From: Leucocoprinus leucothites
Taxonomy: Eukaryota > Basidiomycota > Agaricomycetes > Agaricales > Agaricaceae
Length of the DNA stretch: 64,000 bases
Reading direction: 5' to 3'
Assembly (NCBI GenBank): GCA_013368445.1
Contig: JAACJO010000021.1
Coordinates: 608,884 to 672,883, forward strand
The translations under genes and the position numbers were made by a program. The notes under the pieces are model-generated. The model was given only the letters and a program-made list of their open reading frames with translations. It made no database searches and was not told the DNA's origin. Shown here piece after piece: positions 11,546 to 22,177 of the stretch. The first letter of the stretch is position 1; each line of letters opens with the position of its first letter.

Positions 11546-12835
11546 ACCTGTTTAGTGAGGAGTGGTCTTTTTTATTCGTTAATTATTTTCTTGTTTTGTA
11601 GCAACTTCATGGCTTTCTTGGAGTGCAGAGGAATGTGTTGCGGGTTGAAATCGCATTCAAGTTGAATTTGTCCCATGCGGAATTGAGTTGCATGCTGAGC
11701 ATTTCCGAACTTGAGTCATTGCAGCTGATACACGCGATGTGTCGACTATGGTGGTAAACAGCGAATGTGCGAGTGGGCGGACATAAGCTATATGAAAGCT
11801 ATGTATGACATCGGTTGGGCGCTCCAGTGGGAACAATCAACACCGGTCAGGACCTGTCAGGACACGAAGGAAGTACTTCTCTTCTACCATAGAAACAATG
11901 ACAGATCTTCCTAATCGCCCCGATAGGTCAATAATACTGACATAATTCTCATTGATTTCGTACGAAGACAACTGATATCTTATTGATGAACCATAATCAT
12001 GTAGCTTAGTATGGAATGTTATACCGTTTACAGTGGAAGATTCAAAGGAAGCTCTCAAGAATACATATGTCCAAAACTACGGTAATGCTATTGATGATCC
12101 AGGTCAATGTGGGCTGGGGATAATCATCCTGCTGCTGATTTCGACATAACGCATGTGGGTGGTAAGGTTTTCCACGGGACTGGAGGCTTCAAAGCGAGTT
12201 GTCCGATAAGGAGGTAACTTCTCCCACCACAAACACGTACCCCTGCTTCTGTTATGCAGGTTGGAGATTAGGTGCGGCAGGCCATTGTAGTAAGCTCACC
12301 GAGCCTCAAATCTGAAACAGCTTGAGGCTTCATTTGGGTCGGACCGGAAGCGAATATCTGACTAGTCGGGCGCGAATGGAGCAAGAAGGTTTTTTGCTTT
12401 GCCGCATTCGGAGGTTTCATGGGGTGATAGTGATAACAATCTTATCCTATGCTTCTCTCCCATCTCCTGCACCCAATCGAAAGATCATACTTAACAATTT
12501 GATGTAAGCATGAAGCATACTCTACAAAGACAGACATACCCACAGTGCCGGCGTACGCCCATCATCACTATCAAGAAGTTGGATCGGAATCGACTATTTC
12601 TGGTTAGGGCTTGATGAACGGACATGTGGCATGAAGATTTGAATAGCTTGGGTTTTACAATCATCTCACCACTGAGGTAAGCCTGTGCAGTTTGATTGTA
12701 CTCTCATCATCATCATAATTCAGTGGAGGCTGCATTGACCGCGGGATGTCAGCCACCACTTCTTGATTTATACCCTTTGGTTACATACCCTCGGCCATAT
12801 TGTCATTTCCACCTTGTCCATCCCCTCCCTCAACC
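11546..12835. other. Intergenic, no confident gene
   Basis: About 1.3 kb between the low-complexity gene and the G-alpha gene. A 73-codon open frame on the minus strand (11837-12058) has a protein-like composition but no recognisable motif, splice partner or homologue in the window. The 5' regulatory region of the G-alpha gene should lie in the last few hundred bases. Confidence 0.4.
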
Positions 12836-15800
12836 ATGAGCGTAGCTCGACGAACTAGTATAAGCAGTTTCGTCGCCCCGCTGACGGCTGCTCCTCCGGT
12901 AGAGAATGCAGAGGCCCTGAATCGTATGATCGAAGAGGATATAAGGGTATGTGTGTTGCTGTTGATGGGAATCGGTTCTTAGTAGAAGGTGTTCTCGTTT
13001 ACAGAAGGAGAATGCTAGGCGTAAGGAAGAGAGGAGAAAGGAAGTCAAAGGTAAGTCGTTCAATATCGGAAGGTCTCGGTTAATGAACGGAGAGCGCTTC
13101 TACCAGTGATGCTCCTTGGGCAGGCCGAGTCAGGTATACTTCTTGCTGTACAACAGCTATTCGATGCGTCTCATGCGGGATCTCAGGCAAATCGACACTT
13201 CAGAAGCAATTTCAAATATATTACGCAAAGAAATCCCTCGATGGCGAGCGACCGTGCTGGAAACCGGTCGTGTATTTCAACATAATCAAAGCTGTTCGCC
13301 TCGTGTTCAACGAGCTCGAATATCAATTCTCTACGCAGGGGCGCGAAAATACAGAAGCACCAAAGGCGATACAAGACCAGATTGCAGAGTTGCGTACAAA
13401 ACTTCTTCCGTTGACCGCCTTGGAGGAATTGTTGGCATCACATCTGAGTGGTGGTGCCACTATTGGGACAGGGGGACGGACAGGGGCCTTTGTGCGCACG
13501 GGATGGCAGTCCTTAGTGGGTGGTCGCGGATCTTCGTCAAATGACGTCAAATCTACTCAGGCTCTTGCGCGGACGGCTGAAGTTTCGAGCATCGCTGCAA
13601 AGTATTTGGCGAATTCGGTCAAGGATGTGCAAGCGCTATGGGCGCATCCTTCGGTGAAGCTACTGTTACATAACCAGAAGGTGCGATTGGAGGACTCGGC
13701 TTCCTTGTGAGTGCAACCTCGTTTGTTTGGGGGAACTCAACTCCCCGTTGGACTCGGCTTGACGAACTGCCATCGCTTGCAATGATAGTTTCCTAGATGA
13801 AATTGCTCGGATAGCGGAGCCCGACTATGTTCCTTCGACAGGTTGAGCTATCTTTCAAGTTTTATCAGCGCATCACCACTAAAATTTTTGATATGGCCCC
13901 TTAGACGATATTCTCAATGTCCGGCTACAAACACTGGGTGTGATGGAGCACTCATTTCCGATAACTATGGGCGGTCTTTCGTACAACTGGAAGATTTATG
14001 ATGTTGGAGGCGCGGTAAGTGTCTTCGGTGACGGGTTTTCTATATCAATTTTATTGACTCATGATACCGTATCATCTCTCCGTCCACAATACTTCCGATC
14101 CCTTCCGGCGTCTCCTGGCTTCTTCCTCCTCTCTAACAACCTTTCATCACGAATGATTTGATTTGCCTATACTTATCCTTATGATTCCCAGCGCGGACAA
14201 GTAGGTGCTATAATCAATCCCACACTCCAATGGTTATTAACGACGCTTGTGAATTATCTTTTGCGACGATAGAGGCAGACTTGGATACCGTTTTTTGATG
14301 ATGGTGAGCAACTCCCATGGTTTCTGACTTTCCATTCCTTCATGGTATCCACTTCCTATGCATTTCTAAGGCACCTGATCCCTGATGATATCAGGATCAA
14401 ACGCCTCGCACCGCTGCGGCATCCACTTCCTTTTATTGCCAACGTCTTCCTCACAGTGGCTGACTCTTTGGTTTCTGGTGCTTCCGCAACAGCAACGGCC
14501 ATTATATTTTTAGGTGAGATCAATGCATCAAGCCCGAGATCATTCCAACACGACTTATACTTGGCATTTGCCAGCACCAATAAGTGCCTTTGACCAGGTG
14601 GGTTATCGTCTGGCCCATTATCATCGAATCACCTTTCTCACAATCTCCCACCGATACGACAATTATCCTCCCCGACAAACCCGTCACTCGCGTTCAAAAA
14701 CGTCTATGCACTCACGATCCCTTCGTACACTTCGAAACACTGTCCTGCTCTCCTGGTCATTGACTTCTTCTCCGCGGTATTCGCCATCGTTCCGTCGAAC
14801 AATCATGAACAATACCTCTTTTGTTCACCGATACCATTCTACTGGTTGAATCAACCAATCTCCACCACTGAACCCTGGAATTACCGTTTTATGGGGCTCG
14901 TTATTATAGTACCTTGATGAAGATCCCAAGATCAACAGAATCGAAGATTCTCTCCAACTTTTTACCGCCGTATGCTCCAACAAGTTGCTCAAAGATGCGC
15001 ACCTGGTGCTGCTACTAAACAAGGTACAGGATTCGCCTTTTTTTGCCATTCGACATCAACAGATAACTAACACATTACTCAGACTGACTTACTCAAGAAA
15101 AAGCTCGCGCAGGGAATTGGTATCCGGAAATAGTAAGTCAACTCCGTGATCCCCTCCCTCTCGACTTCTGCACCTACATACCCTGTTACAAATCCCTCTC
15201 CTTCTCCCCCTTACTCGAAACTTCTCGAAACTTCTCGAGATCCAAAACTAGACTGATCTTCTCATCACTACTATTCTTCTTTCATCATAGCATCACGAGC
15301 TACGCAGAACGTCCGAACACCTACGAGACCGCAGCGAGTTATTTCAAGTCACATTTCCAACAGGCGCATAAGAAGAAAGATGCTTGGAAACGAGTATTGT
15401 GGGTGGTAAGTGATACTAGTTCATCAGCGTTGGATGTATTTTTGGTGAATAGCGATGCTAACCAAATTGGCCATTGATATAGCATTATACAAGTATGCTG
15501 GTGAGTGTTTTTGAGGATGTTCTGATTTGGTCGATTGGAGTTTCTGATTTCTCTCAAAAGGACGTGAAGGCGACGCAGAGCATCATTTCGAATGGTAAGT
15601 TGTTCTTGTTATCTGTTATCCATCTTTCGAGTGGCAGATGGCGGACGCCCGAGGGGACGAATAAGATATCGGGTCAGACCTGCGAACTCTAGGGTCGCTG
15701 GACAGCATAGATGGAAGTCTTGATCATATGATCAATTGCCGACGCTAACTAGAACCCTACGACTATCCATTCCATCCATCGACAACTTCACTCCCACCCT

Positions 15801-15910
15801 ACCCATTTCCCATGCTTATGACACCTATCGCTCTCATACTAACACTTTTTCATTCGACAGTTGGCGAAGCGATCATTCGGAAGCATATTGCTGAAATCGG
15901 CCTGACCTAA
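12836..15910 (+). CDS. Atypical heterotrimeric G-protein alpha subunit (about 445 aa, 16 exons)
   Basis: GTP-binding switch that would act with receptors at the membrane. Sixteen short exons, read through GT-AG introns, give a complete G-alpha fold. G1 is GQAESGKST, split by a 53 bp intron after the Ser codon. Then come QKQFQIYYAKKS, YFNIIKAVR, a helical domain enlarged by a Gly-rich insert (GGATIGTGGRTG), and switch I with NVRLQTLGV (catalytic Arg and Mg-binding Thr kept). G3 is DVGGARGQR, followed by FLAPISAFDQYLDEDP, G4 NKTD, and a G5 region reading HYTSML. The usual DVGGQ glutamine is Ala and the usual TCAT of G5 is not conserved. The start MSVARRTS has no MGxxxS myristoylation site and no nearby Cys. 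This matches the divergent G-alpha classes expanded in mushrooms rather than GPA1-type subunits. TAA ends at 15910. Confidence 0.92.
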
Positions 15911-16716
15911 GTGGATCAAGTGTCTTGGAGTGTTTAGCCTCAAACACGACATGACGTGGGCCCGAAGCGTAAAGCGAGGAGAGGAGTAGAGTGTGTGGTG
16001 CGAGGAGAGGAGTGGAAGATGTTTGGTGTGGTGTGAGGAACGGGAGGGAGTGTTCTTAGATGACTAGAGCGAGGGTTATCAGTGGTGTCGTGGAGTAACG
16101 AGGCGAGAGCTAGAGGGGTTTAGGGCGGCGTGGAGTTTTGGTGCGGTTTTGCTGCCGAATGTTTTATTTTTTCAAATTTTCGATCTTTAATATTTCTTGA
16201 TTTACACCTTGGCAATGTTGTTGATTTTTCTTTATTTATTTAATGTCTTTCACGTGGTTCCTTGTTCACGAGATGATCAACCTGAGAAACATCAGTGACC
16301 TCAAGGTAATCAATTCAATTCTCAAAATGCTCGAGAGCGTACAAAAAGTCATCCCAATTCCATTGTTGCGATTTAATTAAGTAATCAACCAGCTGAAAAA
16401 AAAACAGGCATAATGCATAGCTATGAATATTTGAACATTGAGTGGTGAGTAAACATAATGTCAACGAGTGAACATAAAACGAAAAAATTGAATATAAACA
16501 GAATGAGTGGTGGTTGAAGCATAATGATGAAGATCTGATATTGCATGATTGACCGAGAAAAGAAAAAACCGAAAAAACAATGAAGGAAAATAATGATGTA
16601 TGCATGCTGATGAAACAAGTGTTACCGAAAAAATGCAAAAGCGAAACAAATTCTGATTCTGATTCCGACCCACACACAACAACGACGACAACACCAGCTG
16701 CGACTCCGACACTCAC
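15911..16716. other. Convergent intergenic region, no gene seen
   Basis: It separates the 3' ends of the G-alpha gene (plus) and the F-box gene (minus). It is AT-rich towards 16150-16650. Open frames on the minus strand here are low-complexity (Val, Phe and Ser runs) and have no start context, so none is called. Confidence 0.5.
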
Positions 16717-18637
16717 TTATTTCTCACCTTCAAAACTCCTCAACCTAGGCCCACATATCCTCCCAATCGATCTCTGACTCTTCAATCCCAACTGATAAAC
16801 CCTCACAACCCCACCACTCTTACCCTTCCTGACACTAGCACTATCATCACAATCCGACTCGCTTTCTCGCTCCTCCCCCTCCTCCCCACAATCCGAATTC
16901 AACCTCGTCCTCACACCTCTCAACGCCTCCTTCACCCTCAAAAAATCTGCAGAAGTCGATTGTGCGAATAACCCAACATCGAGTTGGTGTAATGGCGTAG
17001 GGAGGAATGAGAGTATCGAGTCGAGGGAGGACCAGGTTGGTTCGAGTTTATTGTATAGAGTAAACGATCGTCTTTGGCGAGGAGGGGGAGTCTGCGCGCG
17101 CTCGTTTAATGACGCTGAAGAAGAGTTGTTTAGTGTCAGGGCTGAGGAACTTGAAAGCGGGGAAGAAGATGTTGGGGGTGATGATGACGGAAGTAGAGAA
17201 GGGGTTGATCGGTTCGGTGAATTAGACAAGGACGACGATGCCGTTGACGAAGCCGAAGATGAAGAGGAGGTAGAAGCAGCTGAGAGCTTCTTGAGATCAG
17301 TCCAGAATTCGAGTGAGATGTGTGAAAGTGAAAGTTCGTCCGCGTCGTCTGAATATCCGGAATACGTGGAAGAAGAGGAAGACGAGGAGGACGAGAAGAA
17401 TCCGGATGGAGCAAGCGAAGATAAGAGTGTCGTACACCAACTCAGTGCCGTTTCGGATTTTTCCAGTGTCAGTCGTAGTGACTTGAGATTCGGGTTCCGC
17501 TTCAAGTCAAATGAAAACACTAAGAAAAATTGGATTAGAATACAACCCTCCGTACGGCTTCGCCCTTGGAAGACAAGTTCGCGACTTACCATCCCATGAC
17601 CCAGGTTTCAAATGCAAATACTCCAACGACGCCCCGATCGAAATCAATATTTGTTCCACGACAAGAGGATCAGCAGACCGTGATATCCTCAACTCTCGCA
17701 ATGTAGCAAAGTTGATGGGTGACGGGGACTGCGAGGGTGCAAAGAGCCAATAACCGAGATAACCGAAATTGACATAGTCGAGTGAGAGGGCCTCGAGGTG
17801 GGGTTGACGAACACGTGTGTTCACCGTGTCAGTGTCAGAGCCACTCTCGACACCTGGATCATCCTCGTTGTGGTCATGGTCATGGTCATGGTAGAATTCC
17901 GTGTCGATTCCGAGCCCCTCTGTGTCGGTGGAATGTCGATAGCGGCCGTGGTCTGAGTTGGCGCTGCTAACGAGGAGTGGAGGTGAAAGCTGTGTTGTGG
18001 GTGGCGGAGGTAAAGTGATTGATTTGGTTTGACCCGAAGGTTCGGAGTGATGGTGGAGTTCTTCGTCGACTGTGACGGAGGATAATGAGAGTCCTTTCAA
18101 GTTCTGGCAGGAGGAAATGACTGCAGCGAGAGAGACGAGGTTGGGAAAGGTCCAGGTGTGTAGTCGGACGAATGAGAGTGTTGGAAGTTTCAGCACTGTG
18201 CATATGGCGTTCTGGAGTGTGAATGGAAGTGATTTCCATTGAAGAGGAGATGAAGGTGAGGATGCGCCCAGCTCGAGTTGTCTGAGATGAGTGAGGAGTT
18301 TAAGTAGAGGAGGTAAACTCCGTTCGCTGGTGATCCATTGGCGAGTGGGTACATTGGGCGAAGAGCCTCCATCCACGATTTGCAAGTGCCGTATGTATTG
18401 TATTATCGCTGGGCTGTCCTGCAGCACGCGATACAGTCTCTGGCACGATACCTGTGGAAGAGATTTTCCCGAGGAATGTGGTGAGAGAGAGATATTGGCG
18501 AATAAATAATGACGACTGGAGTGCAGCCAGGAGCGGCTGACTTGAGCACAAGAGACAAGAGTAGCACGATCGTCATCGACATAAGCAATAATGCTGTCGA
18601 CGAGTTCTTGCGGGAGGTGTAGAGGAACTTGTGCCAT
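16717..18637 (-). CDS. F-box protein with leucine-rich segments (about 616 aa)
   Basis: Probable substrate receptor of an SCF ubiquitin ligase. Exons 18637..17590 and 17519..16717 are joined by a 70 bp intron (GTAAGT donor, TTAG acceptor, phase 1). The F-box is at residues 6-50 (LPQELVDSIIAYV, then SCAQVSRSWLHSSR). It is followed by leucine-rich segments spaced like degenerate LRRs (LRQLELG, LKGLSLS, LEALSLDYVNF, LRELRISRS, LKSLRLTL). A run of alternating His and Asp comes from a GGTCAT tandem repeat near 17870-17893, and exon 2 has long Ser-rich runs. The ATG at 18637 was chosen because it sits just before the F-box; an in-frame ATG at 18799 would add a 54-residue low-complexity leader. The substrate is unknown; mushrooms carry large families of such genes. 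Confidence 0.85.
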
Positions 18638-19605
18638 GGCGGAAGGAACGGAAAGAGTTCGGACGTGGGGTTGTTGGCACGAGCGAGGCAGGCTACTACT
18701 AAAAGTAATTGATCGATATGATCGATCACGCACACCCCATTTTCTCAATTCATCCGGCCCTCCCTTTCCGTATGCCCAACCTCCCCCGCCATACATCAAT
18801 TCGGTCAGCAGGGGCTAACCTGTCTTTGGAAAGTCGCTTTTCAGGGTCGCTTTATCAGCGAGAATGTTTTCCGGAGGTCTTGTTTAGTGTGGGGTTGGAA
18901 GCGAATATTTAGTGCGCTCTCACCACTTAGCCTAGAAGGAGCAGAAGAAGTGGGGTGCCGAGTTATCTCATTTCGTTTGTTCTGTCAAAAGGTCTCATGA
19001 TCACGTCGAAAGACAATTCGGTGTAAATGTGCTCATTTGGCTATAAATAAAGCGCCACTGAAGAAATATTAGACGTGCATCATCATATCATTCAACAGCC
19101 ACTGGGCTGTGGAGGTTATGCTGTTTTGAACGCGGTGGCCTGCTTGTCACTACACCCTTGAACAGCCATTTGCGACATGAGAAAAGTCTGTCTGCTATAG
19201 GTGTCGCGTTTGAGACCCACCTCGGTTGCAAGTATGTATGGAGAATGCAATAAATGAGGCTAGATTGTTTGTCATGTCTCGACTCAGCGCTCAGCTTGAT
19301 GGTGGTGACTTGCCCCATGGTGGATGGTATTGCCCAGGTATCGCGGGCGCGCACAGCAGATAACGACACCTTGTGATTAGATAGTGGAATTGAGTGGAAG
19401 CCCTTCGTCGCGGGCTTCGTGTAATCCAAGAATGGGAATTGTCCTTCCCTTTTGACCGCTGTAGGGAATTCGTTATTGGATTCAAGTGGACTTGAGGTAT
19501 ACATAGATCATAGTCTCAGGCATTGTCGATCATTTGGCAGAATCCATACAACTGCCAATATCTGTGAAAATGCATAGTACATATACGCTCCTGCATCATA
19601 TACTC
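18638..19605. other. Intergenic, promoter side of the F-box and secreted-protein genes
   Basis: It contains the upstream region of the F-box gene. A 138-codon open frame on the minus strand at 19088-19504 has no signal, domain or biased composition that would support it. Confidence 0.4.
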
Positions 19606-19617
19606 ATATATATATGG
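19606..19617 (+). promoter_or_regulatory. TATA-box-like sequence for the small secreted protein gene
   Basis: ATATATATATGG lies about 120 bp upstream of the ATG at 19734, a plausible distance for a fungal core promoter with a short leader. Confidence 0.4.
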
Positions 19618-19733
19618 CCTATCTGGGTTGATAGTACAAGTACTACTCATCACCCATGCCCCCTGTAGCTTGAAGTTCGCTGCACCATCCAACACTATCT
19701 AAGAGAGGTACTCACTAACTCACCTCACAGACC

Positions 19734-19964
19734 ATGAAATTCACCATCGGCGCATCCACCACTATCATCACCTTCCTCGCCTTAGCCATCCAATCCAGTG
19801 CTCAGGCTAAATGTGAAGGGCACATAGCAGAAGGCTCAGACATGTTGGGGGACTGTTTCCCTGAACCGGCAGGCTGCCCACCAGGTTTTCCGGAACCTGT
19901 TTTCTTGACATTTCCGTGCATTATCCCTGGGACGGTTTGTTGTCTACCACCTGGGGCAGTCTAG
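19734..19964 (+). CDS. Small secreted cysteine-containing protein (76 aa)
   Basis: Single exon with a good start context (ACCATGAAA). Residues 1-23 form a signal peptide: a Lys, a hydrophobic core (IITFLALAIQ) and small residues before a likely cleavage near SSAQA. The mature part of about 53 residues has six cysteines (C, C, C, C and a terminal CC pair) and is rich in Pro and Gly, which suggests a disulphide-stabilised secreted peptide. It does not match the eight-cysteine hydrophobin pattern. Mushrooms encode many such small secreted proteins, some produced during fruiting or interaction with other organisms. The function is unknown and no relative is present in the window. Confidence 0.7.
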   Translation: MKFTIGASTTIITFLALAIQSSAQAKCEGHIAEGSDMLGDCFPEPAGCPPGFPEPVFLTFPCIIPGTVCCLPPGAV

Positions 19965-20498
19965 TAGTGGGTGAGAGGTAGGTGTATAGTTAATTTGTTA
20001 TGGAACTGGCATCAATGTGATCTATGGTTTTTTGAAGAATGGCCGGAGGAAGTAGGCTGAGCTTCTTCTTTTTCTGTGCTGATATGTATGCGTTTATAAC
20101 GTCAAGCTAAACAAATGTAACATTTTGCTGGGTGAATCAATCACAACGAGGTACAAGAAGAGAACAGTCATTTTCTACTTCTCTGGTACTGATATAAGAA
20201 ACAACGCTTATCATCATTTGGATCACGGAGGAGATTCGGGATTGTTCCTTCTTTTGGGATCCGTTTTTAGCACTAGCCAGCCGTCACCGTCCCTTTGTAG
20301 AATTACAAGCACCAAGAACTTCAAGAGGTGGTGCTGTTGGAGATAACCTCTCTATAATGACACACAAGCAGGTCCAGCAGACTAAATGGAGATCGAGGTC
20401 CTCAGGATCTAGATGACACTGAACCTAACGTCTGCGGAACCAAACAAGACCACACTCACCCCTCCTACTACCACAATCATTATCATCCGTTCTCATTC
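19965..20498. other. Intergenic, no gene seen
   Basis: It separates two plus-strand genes and should hold the terminator of the first and the promoter of the second. No specific signal was recognised. Confidence 0.4.
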
Positions 20499-21817
20499 AT
20501 GGCGGTTGTCCCAGACTCGCCTCCTCCACCACCTCCACCTTTAGAAGGATTAGAAGGAGAAGAACTCACACATACGCAGACGCGCTCTTCCATCAATGCA
20601 GGAAACGCAGTCGTCAGTGAAACTGTCAATATCCTCAATGATCCACCACCACCGTACCCCTCACGAGATGGCCGTCGAGCACCCAGACGTTCCGGGAGAC
20701 GTCTAAACCAGAATGTCCAACATATCCAGACATCCCATCTTCATCCACATCATCAACAGTATTCGTCGTCGGATTCGCAGTACGACGCGCGAACGTCGCC
20801 GGTATCCCCTGGTGGCGGTGGAGGGATGCACACGGATGAGGAAGGAGAACCGACTGAAACGACGTTGCTTTTGTCTCATGGAACTAGTGGAAGACCAAGG
20901 TCTTATTCGCATGCGAGTACGATGTCTGCTGCGCCTTCTTTTGCGCAGACTGTGTTTTCGTTGTTCCAGACTGAAGAGGATGGGGATGAGCGTGATGAGC
21001 GTTATTTACGCGTGGAGGAGGAGCATCATGAGCAGCATGCGAGAAGTGGTGGTGCTGATGGAGAGAGGAGAGGGAGAGTGAGAAGGGGTTTCTTTTCGGT
21101 TGCTGCGTGGAAACGATATTACCGTCCTTTGGCAAGGAGAGCGTATTATAGCTCTTTTCTCCATCTTGCGGTTATCAATTTCCCATATGCGTTGGCTGCA
21201 TGGGTGTACCTATTTGTGTTCACCGTGGTGCGTATCTATCAACCGTCTGCACGAAATCACTAAATCTCATATTCGTGCACTTAGACTGGAGCAACACTCC
21301 TCATGGCACTCCCACTTGGTGCTGTCCTCTGTTTCTTCAATCTCCTAGGCGCACGAACATTCGCAAGAGGAGAGCTTTCACTCCAATATCGATTCCATTA
21401 CCCGCTATCTTATCCCCCGCCGTATCCCCCCAGACCTATTTTCACTCGATACCGGGAACCGAGTTTGTCTGAGATCGAGTCTGGAAGGGCGGTTGAGGGA
21501 AGGTTGGTCAGAGAAACGTCGTTTTATAGAAATACTTATGCTATGGTGAATTTCTTCTTATCTTCTCTATTACCTGACCAATCCCTAATTTTCATTTGTC
21601 TTTATAGTTCACCGATTCGACATCATATCAAGCGCTCTTCTATTTCCTAGTGATCAAACCAGCAATTACGCTGCTCCTATCTATTGCCATATGGGCAGTC
21701 GGTGTGCCGCTTATAGTGCTTGTGCTACCTGCCCCTGCTGTTTTGCGTGCTGTACGAAGGCTAGGGATTTGGCAGGCCAATGTGTCGATTGAGGGGTTGT
21801 ATTTGGCTGTTCGATGA
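20499..21817 (+). CDS. Conserved fungal multi-pass membrane protein (about 399 aa)
   Basis: Exons 20499..21227, 21285..21545 and 21608..21817; the introns of 57 and 62 bp are GT-AG and in phase. Residues 1-220 are a hydrophilic, Pro/Ser/His-rich cytoplasmic-type region that includes two polyproline runs. The rest holds hydrophobic segments: SFLHLAVINFPYALAAWVYL, a second spanning the intron at LLMALPLGAVLCFFNLLG, and a third around LFYFLVIKPAITLL that runs into a fourth near IWAVGVPLIVLVLP. Between them is a loop with the pattern YPPPYPPRPIFTRYREP. I recognise this layout from uncharacterised basidiomycete membrane proteins; no catalytic motif is visible. The C-terminus (GIWQANVSIEGLYLAVR) looks conserved, so the end is probably real. 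The function is unknown. Confidence 0.8.
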
Positions 21818-22025
21818 TGCAAAGACGATGCTTTCTGCTGGGTACGACTTGAGGCGTTGTTGTCCACTTTTTCTACTGCATGCTTTCCTATTCCTCCTTC
21901 CCCCCTTTTCCTATTTTATCTTGATATCCGAGAATAATACTATGATTGTTTCTTTGGGTCTTCTGTTTGTTGACTTGATTGGAAGAACCGGAGAAGCACT
22001 GAGCTCCTGAATGAGGCAAGTCACA

Positions 22026-22033
22026 TGACGTCA
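22026..22033. promoter_or_regulatory. CRE/ATF-type palindrome TGACGTCA upstream of FGAM synthase
   Basis: A perfect 8 bp TGACGTCA lies about 145 bp before the start codon of the purine gene. In fungi, bZIP factors of the ATF/CREB and Gcn4 type bind related sites. A role here is inferred from position only. Confidence 0.4.
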
Positions 22034-22177
22034 CCGATCGCGAAGATAAAGAAATTCAAGGTTTTCATCATTTTTGTTTCCCCAGATCAGCCAGGTTTCT
22101 CGTCGTCGGGGAACGAGTAGAGGTGTGTTTCCCTACCATAAAACATATTCTTTATTATCTAATTCCTTCTGTAAGCA

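Noticed and set aside
11837..12058. 73-codon minus-strand frame with protein-like composition
   Set aside because: No partner exon, motif or similar sequence elsewhere in the window; insufficient to call a gene.
16315..16716. 133-codon minus-strand open frame after the F-box gene
   Set aside because: Low-complexity Val/Phe/Ser composition, no domain, and it lies in the 3' region between convergent genes.
17051..17599. 182-codon acidic plus-strand frame
   Set aside because: Antisense to the Ser-rich second exon of the F-box gene; the Glu/Asp runs are the complement of Ser codons.
19088..19504. 138-codon minus-strand frame
   Set aside because: No recognisable motif, no supporting splice or promoter context; kept only as intergenic.
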